From DATIBL01 sp035457505 (GTDB lineage Bacteria; Patescibacteriota; Minisyncoccia; Phycocordibacterales; UBA6899): a DNA stretch of 6,720 nt. The translations under genes were made by a program, and so were the position numbers. Below are positions 1 through 4,834 of this stretch, piece by piece (position 1 is the stretch's first letter; each line of letters starts with the position of its first letter). The DNA is taken from contig DATIBL010000014.1 in the NCBI GenBank assembly GCA_035457505.1, positions 1 through 6,720 of the forward strand, given 5' to 3'. The notes beneath the pieces were generated by a model. It made no database searches, had not been told where the DNA came from, and was given only the letters and a program-made list of their open reading frames with translations.

Positions 1-20
1 CTCCGGCACAAAAACTAGAA

Positions 21-26
21 TATAAT
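21..26 (+). promoter_or_regulatory. -10 box of dus (leaderless promoter)
   Basis: A perfect TATAAT lies six bases before the dus ATG at 33. Initiation normally occurs about 7 bases past the -10 box, which puts +1 on or next to the A of the start codon. No Shine-Dalgarno sequence is present. The matching -35 box would fall at or beyond the left edge of the window and cannot be judged. Confidence 0.75.
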
Positions 27-32
27 CGAAAA

Positions 33-1031
33 ATGTCAAGTTTTTGGGACCGGCTCACGAAGCCTTTTTTTGTCCTTGCGCCGATGGCAGATGTCACCGA
101 TGCGGCCTTTCGGCGTATTATCGCGAAGTATTCGCGGCATCTGCGTGCGAATGGCACCGAAGGGGCACCGGATGTGTTCTGGACGGAGTTTGTCTCGGCC
201 GATGGGCTCGCGTCGACCGGACGAACGGCGCTTCTTCGGGATCTCGCATACAGTGAAGAGGAGCGCCCGATAGTGGCGCAGATCTTCGGATCAAAGCCCG
301 AGAACATCGAAAAAGCTGCCGCACTTGCCCGAGAGCTTGGTTTCGATGGCGTGGATATCAACATGGGCTGCCCGGACCGAAGCGTGGAAAAGCAGGGTGC
401 AGGTGCGGCAATGATGAAGGATCACGCGCTCGCGCTTGCGGTGATTGCCGCGGCCAAACAGGGCGCAGGCAACCTTCCGGTCTCGGTGAAGACGCGCCTC
501 GGCTTCAATCGCGACGAGCTCGAGGAATGGCTTCCGAAACTTCTCAGCTCGGGGCTTGCTGCGGTGACGGTGCATGCCCGCACGCGCAAAGACATGTCCA
601 AGGTTCCTGCCCGATGGGAGCGAGTCAAACGTGCAGTCGAGATCCGTGATGCGCTCGGGGTTCCGACGTATATTCTCGGCAACGGCGACGCGAAGGATCT
701 TGCCGATGCGCGTGCAAAAATCGCGGCGACGGGCGCCGACGGCGTGATGCTCGGGCGCGCGATCTTCGGGAATCCCTGGCTCTTTCACCCCGAGATTGAT
801 CCTGTTGCCATGCCGCTCGCCGAGCGATTTCGGGTGATGGTCGAGCATACCAAGCTCTTTCGCGACATCCTCGGCGATATCAAGAGTTTCGCGATCATGA
901 AGAAACATTACAAAGCGTACGTCGAAGGATTCCCCGGGGCCAAGGAGCTTCGCATGGAGCTCATGGAGGCGGAGACGCCGGAAGAGATCGAAGCGATCAC
1001 TCTCGCTTTTCTTGCTGCACGCGAGAAGTAA
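33..1031 (+). CDS. dus: tRNA-dihydrouridine synthase
   Basis: This 332-aa flavoenzyme reduces uridine to dihydrouridine in the D-loop of tRNA, using FMN and NAD(P)H, in the cytoplasm. Dus-family landmarks run in order. The FMN-binding APMADVTD is at residues 16-23, and Gln83 sits in the VAQIFG strand. DINMGCP at 108-114 carries Cys113, the family's catalytic acid, followed by a variant of the usual KxGAGA segment (EKQGAGA, 119-125). VKTRLG at 152-157 carries Lys153, TVHARTR at 179-185 carries His181, and the phosphate-binding GNGD (216-219) and GRAIFGNPW (241-249) follow. A C-terminal helical domain (about 255-332) follows the barrel. Length is normal for the family. The start is fixed by a TATAAT six bases upstream. 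The subfamily (DusA, B or C) cannot be assigned by eye, so only the general symbol is given. The next gene has its own promoter. Confidence 0.95.
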   Translation: MSSFWDRLTKPFFVLAPMADVTDAAFRRIIAKYSRHLRANGTEGAPDVFWTEFVSADGLASTGRTALLRDLAYSEEERPIVAQIFGSKPENIEKAAALARELGFDGVDINMGCPDRSVEKQGAGAAMMKDHALALAVIAAAKQGAGNLPVSVKTRLGFNRDELEEWLPKLLSSGLAAVTVHARTRKDMSKVPARWERVKRAVEIRDALGVPTYILGNGDAKDLADARAKIAATGADGVMLGRAIFGNPWLFHPEIDPVAMPLAERFRVMVEHTKLFRDILGDIKSFAIMKKHYKAYVEGFPGAKELRMELMEAETPEEIEAITLAFLAAREK

Positions 1032-1044
1032 ATCATCCCGAGTG

Positions 1045-1072
1045 CTGACAGAGGATTTTGCGGTGATACACT
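1045..1072 (+). promoter_or_regulatory. promoter of the 1079 gene (extended -10, leaderless)
   Basis: CTGACA at 1045-1050 matches the -35 consensus at 5 of 6 positions. After a 16-base spacer comes TACACT at 1067-1072 (4 of 6), preceded by TG at 1064-1065 as in extended -10 promoters. The -10 box ends six bases before the ATG at 1079, the same distance as for dus, so the transcript probably starts at or beside the start codon. Confidence 0.65.
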
Positions 1073-1078
1073 GTCGAT

Positions 1079-1525
1079 ATGAATAAGAAACATCTTCTCA
1101 TTGGCGTGGGTGTAATTTTCGCGCTTGTACTCGGTGCGATGCTTCTGGTTGGCGATGCGAAATCATTTCGCTATTCAAAGAACTTGAACTGCGAACAATT
1201 TGCGGACGCACGCGAGTCGGAGGTGTGCCGGAGCGCAGAGAAGTGGCAGGAATACACCTGTTGCGGCCATGCGATATTCTCTCCGGGTTATCGCACGACG
1301 TTTGTGACGGCCAAGCATGCGTGGTGCGAGCTTGCGATCACTGCCTCAGATCGCCCGCTGCTCGATCGCATGAAGAATGACTATTCGCTCGATCCGCGGC
1401 TCTCCAATATCGCGGATTTCCTCGTGCGTACGCTCAATGGCATCGAGCGCCCGGAGCAGGAAAGCGGAAGCATCTTCTCTCCCGGCGCATCCGGGTACAT
1501 CCTTGAAGGAGGCTGCCAGAGCTAG
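1079..1525 (+). CDS. membrane-anchored cysteine-containing hypothetical protein
   Basis: This 148-aa protein is not recognised. Residues 1-4 are polar or basic (MNKK), then residues 6-24 form one hydrophobic helix with no clear signal-peptidase site. It is probably an N-terminal membrane anchor with the remaining ~120 residues outside the membrane. The outer part has six cysteines (38, 50, 61, 62, 83, 146), including a CCGH motif at 61-64. In an exported domain these suggest disulfides or a metal or haem site, but no family motif is evident. The ATG is supported by the extended -10 promoter just upstream. The gene ends in TAG, and no terminator hairpin with a T-run follows. It stands alone between dus and the small-protein cluster. 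Confidence 0.75.
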   Translation: MNKKHLLIGVGVIFALVLGAMLLVGDAKSFRYSKNLNCEQFADARESEVCRSAEKWQEYTCCGHAIFSPGYRTTFVTAKHAWCELAITASDRPLLDRMKNDYSLDPRLSNIADFLVRTLNGIERPEQESGSIFSPGASGYILEGGCQS

Positions 1526-1634
1526 TCTCACTATCGAAGACACGCAGCGTCCCTGCAATTTGCCCGCCGTGCTATCTCCTTGGATAGTGAAAATCAGATG
1601 CGGAGAAAGATTGCGGTTTGACCTGGCCGAGCGG
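1526..1634 (+). other. intergenic spacer with an 8-bp inverted repeat
   Basis: About 120 bases separate the 1079 gene from the next start. TCACTATC (1528-1535) is repeated perfectly inverted as GATAGTGA (1583-1590), with 47 bases between. No T-run follows, so it is not a usual terminator. An 8-bp match in this length could be chance. Confidence 0.3.
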
Positions 1635-1640
1635 TATAAT
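1611..1640 (+). promoter_or_regulatory. promoter of the DUF948-like gene
   Basis: A perfect TATAAT at 1635-1640 lies nine bases before the ATG at 1650. TTGCGG at 1611-1616, 18 bases upstream of it, is a weak -35 candidate (3 of 6). The predicted start of transcription leaves only about 0-3 untranslated bases, and there is no Shine-Dalgarno sequence. This supports starting the protein at 1650 rather than at any upstream ATG in the same frame. Confidence 0.65.
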
Positions 1641-1649
1641 TGGCCCGTT

Positions 1650-1937
1650 ATGGAAGATGTGCTCAAGATGGATATCTTTTTCGTGATCACGACGGTCGCA
1701 GTCATCATCGTGACGGCGCTCGCGTCGGTGATGCTCTACTACGCGATCAAGATATTGAAAAACGTCGAGCATGTATCGGAGCGGGTATCGGAGGAGTCCG
1801 ACAATCTCGCAGCCGATATTGCGGATCTACGCGATCATGCGCGGAAAGAAGGCCTCCGGTTCAAGCATATTGCCGATCTCTTTTCGGGGATCGTGCGGCG
1901 CAACACAACAGGAGGTCGGACGAAAAAGACGAAATAG
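1650..1937 (+). CDS. single-TM small protein, DUF948/YtxG-like
   Basis: This is a 95-aa protein. Residues ~9-32 form one transmembrane helix (FFVITTVAVIIVTALASVML at its core). A charged segment (~36-75) follows that should be helical or coiled-coil, with a basic tail ending GGRTKKTK. This layout matches the DUF948/YtxG group of small envelope proteins, which in Firmicutes often lie beside a YtxH partner. The next gene here has a YtxH-like layout, which strengthens the comparison. The resemblance is one of architecture, not a proven homology. The open frame extends back to 1377, but the TATAAT box at 1635 favours the ATG at 1650; Met7 (1668) is the alternative. It heads a tight cluster running to the terminator at 2948. 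Confidence 0.75.
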   Translation: MEDVLKMDIFFVITTVAVIIVTALASVMLYYAIKILKNVEHVSERVSEESDNLAADIADLRDHARKEGLRFKHIADLFSGIVRRNTTGGRTKKTK

Positions 1938-1977
1938 CGTTCATTTATTCGCATTCTCTATTAATTCATACGATCCT

Positions 1978-2463
1978 ATGGCATCAAAGAAGATCGGAAC
2001 GAAGGTCGCCCTCGGAGTCGGGCTCGGACTGGCAGCCGCAGCGGCAAGCGCAGGGGCGTATTATTTCTACGGCGCGAAGGGCGCAGCGGGGAACCGCAAG
2101 AAGGTCGCCAAGTGGGCCGACGACATGCGCGCAGACGTGCTCAAGAAGGCTAAGAAATTGCAGAAGCTCGACGAGAAGGCATATCGCTCGATCGTAGCGG
2201 AGAGCTCCAAGGCGTATTCGACCCTGAAGAGCGTCGATCCCAAGGAGGTCGCCAAGGCCGCAGCAGAGCTCAAAGCGAGCTATCTCAAGGTGAAGCGCGA
2301 ACTCTCTCGCGTAGAGTCCCAGGGTGCAAGCGTGGTCAAGAAGGAGGTCCGCAAGGTCGCCAAGACAACCGCAAAGCGCGTGCAGGCCGTTGCCGCAAAG
2401 GTGAAGAAGGCTGCCAAGAGCGCAAAGACGGTTTCCAAGAAGGCGGGGAAGAAGAAGCTCTAA
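1978..2463 (+). CDS. TM plus Lys/Ala-rich protein, YtxH-like with histone-H1-like tail
   Basis: This 161-aa protein has three parts. A Gly/Ala-rich hydrophobic helix (about 10-32, ending AYYFYG) could be a membrane anchor. A charged amphipathic region (about 40-115) is likely helical or coiled-coil. The tail (121-161) has 15 lysines in 41 residues, many in AKK/KKA repeats and with only one acidic residue. The whole protein has 35 lysines. The front half resembles YtxH-type proteins, and the tail resembles bacterial histone-H1-like DNA-binding tails. It might tether DNA or an acidic partner to the membrane, which is inference. It starts 40 bases after the DUF948-like gene in an AT-rich gap without a Shine-Dalgarno sequence. 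An open frame reaches back to 1771, but that upstream part overlaps the previous gene, so the ATG at 1978 is chosen. Confidence 0.8.
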   Translation: MASKKIGTKVALGVGLGLAAAAASAGAYYFYGAKGAAGNRKKVAKWADDMRADVLKKAKKLQKLDEKAYRSIVAESSKAYSTLKSVDPKEVAKAAAELKASYLKVKRELSRVESQGASVVKKEVRKVAKTTAKRVQAVAAKVKKAAKSAKTVSKKAGKKKL

Positions 2464-2464
2464 T

Positions 2465-2638
2465 ATGGGCTGCGGAGGAAACTGCGCGTGCGCATGCAAG
2501 GATCAGGCGCCGATGTGCAACGGTGATGGCAATTGTGCGCGTCCGGATTGCCCCTGTAAGCAGAAGAAGGCCGATGAAGCATCGAGCGCATCTTCTGAGG
2601 CAGAGTCGGGTGCGGACACAGAGAAGGCAAAAGAATAG
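2465..2638 (+). CDS. 57-aa metallothionein-like cysteine-rich peptide
   Basis: This short gene starts one base after the TAA of the preceding gene (TAATATG), so translation is probably coupled. The first 31 residues hold eight cysteines (3, 7, 9, 11, 18, 24, 29, 31) spaced C-x3-C-x-C-x-C-x6-C-x5-C-x4-C-x-C. They include a CACAC run and a CPC motif, with Gly, Asn and Asp between them. Residues 32-57 form a Ser/Ala/Glu/Lys-rich, probably disordered, tail. CxC-dense, hydrophobic-poor peptides of this kind are typical of metallothioneins and small zinc or copper binders. The exact family is not recognised, and metal binding is inferred from the cysteines. There is no signal peptide, so it is expected in the cytoplasm, where thiols stay reduced. 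The downstream acidic gene begins 18 bases later. Confidence 0.7.
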   Translation: MGCGGNCACACKDQAPMCNGDGNCARPDCPCKQKKADEASSASSEAESGADTEKAKE

Positions 2639-2656
2639 CGAGCTTCATTCATCATC

Positions 2657-2926
2657 ATGAGCGATCGAACACAAAAACTGGAAGAAGCGAAGCAGTGGCT
2701 CTCCGATGAGCTGCGATCAGACGATCCGGCGATCCCGGACTCCGTCATCGCGGAGCAGTGCGATTTTCTCGAGCAAGAAGTGCTGCATCCGGAGGAAGAT
2801 CCTGATGGCGATGAGCCGGAGGATCCGATGATCGTGGCGGCAATGGTCCTCGAGAATTACCGCGAGAAGGACGATTGGGAAGACACCGGAGACGATGTTT
2901 CCGCCGATCTCAGTGATATTCTCTAA
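2657..2926 (+). CDS. small highly acidic hypothetical protein
   Basis: This 89-aa soluble protein is not recognised. The N-terminal half (about 5-45) should form helices with few hydrophobic positions. It is followed by an acidic run HPEEDPDGDEPEDP (44-57), a short hydrophobic helix MIVAAMVLENY (58-68), and an Asp-rich end. It has one cysteine (35) and no membrane segment or signal peptide. It is the last gene before the terminator at 2948 and probably shares a transcript with the three genes before it. Its strong negative charge contrasts with the Lys-rich protein two genes upstream, so a charge-based partnership is conceivable but unproven. No Shine-Dalgarno sequence precedes the ATG. Confidence 0.75.
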   Translation: MSDRTQKLEEAKQWLSDELRSDDPAIPDSVIAEQCDFLEQEVLHPEEDPDGDEPEDPMIVAAMVLENYREKDDWEDTGDDVSADLSDIL

Positions 2927-2947
2927 TGGCCGAAGGGCGAGAGGTGC

Positions 2948-2974
2948 AAAAGCCGGATCTCGTATCCGGCTTTT
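2948..2974 (+). terminator. intrinsic terminator of the small-protein cluster
   Basis: AAAAGCCGGAT (2948-2958) and ATCCGGCTTTT (2964-2974) form a perfect 11-bp stem around a 5-base CTCGT loop. C2947 and G2975 extend it by one pair. The stem ends in TTTT followed by GTGT. It begins about 20 bases after the stop of the acidic-protein gene. The A-run on the left arm means it could also act on the opposite strand. Confidence 0.9.
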
Positions 2975-2990
2975 GTGTATCGCGGAAAAC

Positions 2991-3017
2991 TCCATAGGGC
3001 GGGGAGAAGCCTATGGA
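2991..3017. repeat. 8-bp inverted repeat with 11-base loop
   Basis: TCCATAGG (2991-2998) is matched by CCTATGGA (3010-3017). An extra C3000-G3009 pair is possible after a bulged G. No T-run follows, so it is not a normal terminator. It sits just past the cluster terminator and upstream of the small secreted-protein gene, where it could be an operator or a leader hairpin. Confidence 0.45.
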
Positions 3018-3072
3018 ATAAGTACCTCGTATTGGAAGCGTTGCGCAAAGCAGATGAGTATGAGTATATGCT

Positions 3073-3147
3073 ATGAGAAACGCCAATCTCATCCTGTTAT
3101 CGGGATTCCTATTTTGGATATGTGGCGAAGTTGATACGCGAGAATAG
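3073..3147 (+). CDS. possible 24-aa hydrophobic peptide
   Basis: A short frame begins at an ATG and encodes MRNANLILLSGFLFWICGEV followed by DTRE and TAG. It has a positive start, a hydrophobic core (about 6-18) and one cysteine (17), like a small membrane peptide or a bare signal sequence. Its stop ends two bases before the ATG of the secreted-protein gene at 3150, a spacing that would suit coupled translation. Against it, there is no convincing promoter or ribosome site, and short frames of this size arise by chance, especially in this AT-rich stretch (about 38% GC over 3061-3120). Confidence 0.25.
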   Translation: MRNANLILLSGFLFWICGEVDTRE

Positions 3148-3149
3148 AG

Positions 3150-3482
3150 ATGCGCAAAATTTATAGAGCTACGTTCGTAAGCCTCGGACTACTTCTGGCC
3201 GGCACCGCGGAGTCTCAAATGCGATCGGCAGTTTCGATGGTGACACTCTGTGCAGGAAGTGCGATTGCAGATGGAGGCATGGCTCCTTCCCCAAAACTCA
3301 ACAGCTATCGTGTGTTGGCCACTTGGGGGAACTCGGAGGGTGGTGTGTCTCAGATGGAAATGTCTTTTGGTGTTGATCCGAAGAAGCCCATCAGAATTAC
3401 CGTTGGTGGAAAGGATTGCGGTCCGAATACGACAACGGGTGCTCCCCAGGTCACGATCGTTATTGAGCCAGTAAGCACATAG
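3150..3482 (+). CDS. small secreted hypothetical protein
   Basis: This 110-aa protein is not recognised. The N-terminus is a classic export signal. It has a basic start (MRKIYR), a hydrophobic core (about 7-19) and a plausible cleavage site after Ala-Glu-Ser (20-22). The mature part of about 88 residues has no further membrane segment and is rich in Gly, Ser, Thr and Val. It carries two cysteines (34 and 90) that could form a disulfide outside the cytoplasm. Its second half (about 52-107) shows alternating hydrophobic residues typical of beta strands, e.g. QVTIVIEP. The gene is followed closely by its own terminator, and it lies apart from the upstream cluster, so it is probably a single-gene unit. 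No clear promoter or Shine-Dalgarno sequence was found before the ATG. Somewhat lower GC around its 5' end than in neighbouring genes could mean weak constraint or a different origin. Confidence 0.7.
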   Translation: MRKIYRATFVSLGLLLAGTAESQMRSAVSMVTLCAGSAIADGGMAPSPKLNSYRVLATWGNSEGGVSQMEMSFGVDPKKPIRITVGGKDCGPNTTTGAPQVTIVIEPVST

Positions 3483-3492
3483 GATACAAACC

Positions 3493-3529
3493 ACACCCCA
3501 TTTCTTGAAGATATGGGGTGTTTTCTTCT
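3493..3529 (+). terminator. intrinsic terminator after the secreted-protein gene
   Basis: ACACCCCAT (3493-3501) pairs perfectly with ATGGGGTGT (3513-3521), a 9-bp stem around an 11-base loop. The stem is followed directly by TTTCTTCT. It begins 10 bases after the stop codon at 3480-3482. Confidence 0.85.
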
Positions 3530-3539
3530 GTGGAATTCA

Positions 3540-3581
3540 TACATAGGTCGGACCTTGTACGTACAAGGTCCGACCTATGTA
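3540..3581. repeat. 42-bp perfect palindrome, two inverted 20-nt units
   Basis: Positions 3540-3560 are the exact reverse complement of 3561-3581, with no spacer, centred on GTAC|GTAC. Each half is itself nearly palindromic. TACATAGGTCGGACCTTGTA (3540-3559) contains AGGTC-G-GACCT, and its reverse complement occupies 3562-3581. The DNA or RNA can therefore fold either as one long hairpin or as two adjacent small ones. No T-run follows, and a separate terminator lies just upstream. It could be an interspersed palindromic repeat, a protein-binding site, or a recombination or transcription-blocking element; none can be chosen from sequence alone. Confidence 0.95.
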
Positions 3582-3639
3582 GTTGGTGGATTTGGAGTCG
3601 AATGCCGGAGCTTGGTTGCTTTACATGAAACTCTCTTCG

Positions 3640-3666
3640 TCTTACAGAGGCTTAGCCTCTGTAAGA
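3640..3666. repeat. 27-bp palindrome related to the 42-bp one
   Basis: A 13-bp inverted repeat surrounds a single central T (3653). The left arm is TCTTACAGAGGCT (3640-3652) and the right arm AGCCTCTGTAAGA (3654-3666). Its core has the ends TACAGAGG and CCTCTGTA, closely like TACATAGG and CCTATGTA of the 42-bp palindrome 60 bases upstream. AATTTTGG follows, so weak terminator activity on the plus strand is possible, but no gene ends nearby to need it. It lies 105 bases before dnaX. Confidence 0.9.
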
Positions 3667-3759
3667 ATTTTGGTGCGCTGGATGGACAAGGAAATGCAGA
3701 AGGAATGGGGTTTGATCGCGGTCTTTGGGATGTGAGTACCGCTTTGGGGCATTTTCGGG

Positions 3760-3765
3760 TACCAT
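3760..3765 (+). promoter_or_regulatory. weak -10 candidate for dnaX
   Basis: TACCAT (4 of 6 matches to TATAAT) ends six bases before the dnaX ATG, the same spacing as at dus and the 1079 gene. An overlapping CATACT (3763-3768) also matches 4 of 6 but is only three bases from the ATG. No convincing -35 box is seen, so this rests mainly on the recurrent geometry. Confidence 0.3.
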
Positions 3766-3771
3766 ACTGCC

Positions 3772-4833
3772 ATGGCTGAACTCGCACTCTATCGCAAATA
3801 TCGCCCAAAGAAGTTTTCCGAGGTTTTGGGGCAGGAGCACATCGTTTCCGTGCTGGAAGGAAGCGTGAAAGACGAAACGCCCTCGCATGCATATCTCTTT
3901 TCCGGTTCACGAGGGACGGGAAAGACAACCATTGCCCGTATCTTTGCCGCTGAGCTCGGGACGAATCCTGAGGATATTTTCGAAATCGACGCCGCATCGA
4001 GCCGCAACATCGCGGATGTGCGCGAATTGCGCGAAGCGGTCAAATCGCTCCCGTTTTCTTCGCACTACAAAGTGTACATCCTCGACGAGGTGCACATGTT
4101 CACGAAGGACTCCTGGAACGCGCTCTTGAAGACGCTCGAGGAGCCGCCGGCGCATGTGATCTTCGTTCTTGCGACCACGGAGCTCGATAAAGTTCCCGAA
4201 ACGATCGTGTCGCGCTGTCAGAGCTTCGTTTTTGCCCAGCCGGACCTCGCGACGCTCAAAGAGTTTGTCCGTGCGATAGCTAAGAAGGAGGGCCGTGCAA
4301 TCGATGCGCCGTCGGCGGAGATTGTGGCAACATTCGGCGACGGGTCCTTCCGCGACACGCTCTCTGTGCTCGAAAAGGTGCTTGCGAGCGCCGCAGATGC
4401 GAAGGTGGATGCCGATTTGGTCGCGACGATCGTCGGGGCGCCGTCGAGCGAGCTGCTTCGCGATGTGCTCCGTGCGGTCGACCTTGGCGAACCGGAGCGG
4501 GGATTGCGCGCCATCGCCGATGCCGCTGCGCGCCAGATCGATATGAAAGTGTTTCTGCGCATGCTCCTCTCTAAGATGCGGATCGTCCTCCTGCTTCGCT
4601 ATGCGCCCGCGCTTGAGGAACGCATGGCTCCGGAATTTGCTCCCGAAGATCTCGCATTCCTCTCGCAGCTTTCGCGCTCCGAATCAAAACGCATCAACTC
4701 GCATGTTCTCGAATCGTTCCTCGCTGCGGGCCAGCAAATCGGCTTTGCGGCGATTCCGTCGCTCCCGATCGAGCTCGCGCTCATCCGTGTGACGGGGGAG
4801 GCTCCTCTTACCCCGACGCAGAGGAAGGGGTGA
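3772..4833 (+). CDS. dnaX: DNA polymerase III gamma/tau subunit, short, without zinc module
   Basis: This 353-aa AAA+ ATPase is the motor of the clamp loader, which puts the sliding clamp onto primed DNA. Visible motifs are the N-terminal LYRKYRPKKFSEVLGQEH (6-23), Walker A GSRGTGKT (45-52), Walker B ILDEVH (103-108), sensor 1 ATTE (134-137), the SRC arginine-finger motif (147-149), and GDGSFRDTLS (189-198) in the sensor 2 region. The helical collar domain follows (about 215-353). Two parts usual in bacterial DnaX are missing. The four-cysteine zinc-binding insert between Walker A and EIDAAS is replaced by a short FAAELGTNPEDIF linker; the only cysteine is Cys149. The tau-specific C-terminal domains that contact helicase and polymerase are also absent. 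No A-run slippery site for a programmed frameshift is seen near the end. The motifs needed for ATPase action are intact, so it should be functional. It ends in TGA one base from the stop of the opposing gene. Confidence 0.95.
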   Translation: MAELALYRKYRPKKFSEVLGQEHIVSVLEGSVKDETPSHAYLFSGSRGTGKTTIARIFAAELGTNPEDIFEIDAASSRNIADVRELREAVKSLPFSSHYKVYILDEVHMFTKDSWNALLKTLEEPPAHVIFVLATTELDKVPETIVSRCQSFVFAQPDLATLKEFVRAIAKKEGRAIDAPSAEIVATFGDGSFRDTLSVLEKVLASAADAKVDADLVATIVGAPSSELLRDVLRAVDLGEPERGLRAIADAAARQIDMKVFLRMLLSKMRIVLLLRYAPALEERMAPEFAPEDLAFLSQLSRSESKRINSHVLESFLAAGQQIGFAAIPSLPIELALIRVTGEAPLTPTQRKG

Positions 4834-4834
4834 G

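Noticed and set aside
291..908. Long minus-strand frame inside dus
   Set aside because: It is antisense to a clear Dus enzyme with intact motifs and is typical of GC-rich shadow frames.
1377..1649. Upstream extension of the DUF948-like protein by 91 residues
   Set aside because: It overlaps the end of the 1079 gene and the intergenic promoter, and a perfect TATAAT nine bases before 1650 marks the real start.
3513..3779. Plus-strand 88-codon frame across the palindromes
   Set aside because: It begins inside the terminator stem, reads through both palindromes and overlaps the dnaX start, so it is explained by chance.
4793..4815. Hairpin CGGGG/CCCCG at the dnaX end as a bidirectional terminator
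   Set aside because: The stem is only 5 bp with a bulged inner part and no T-run on either strand.
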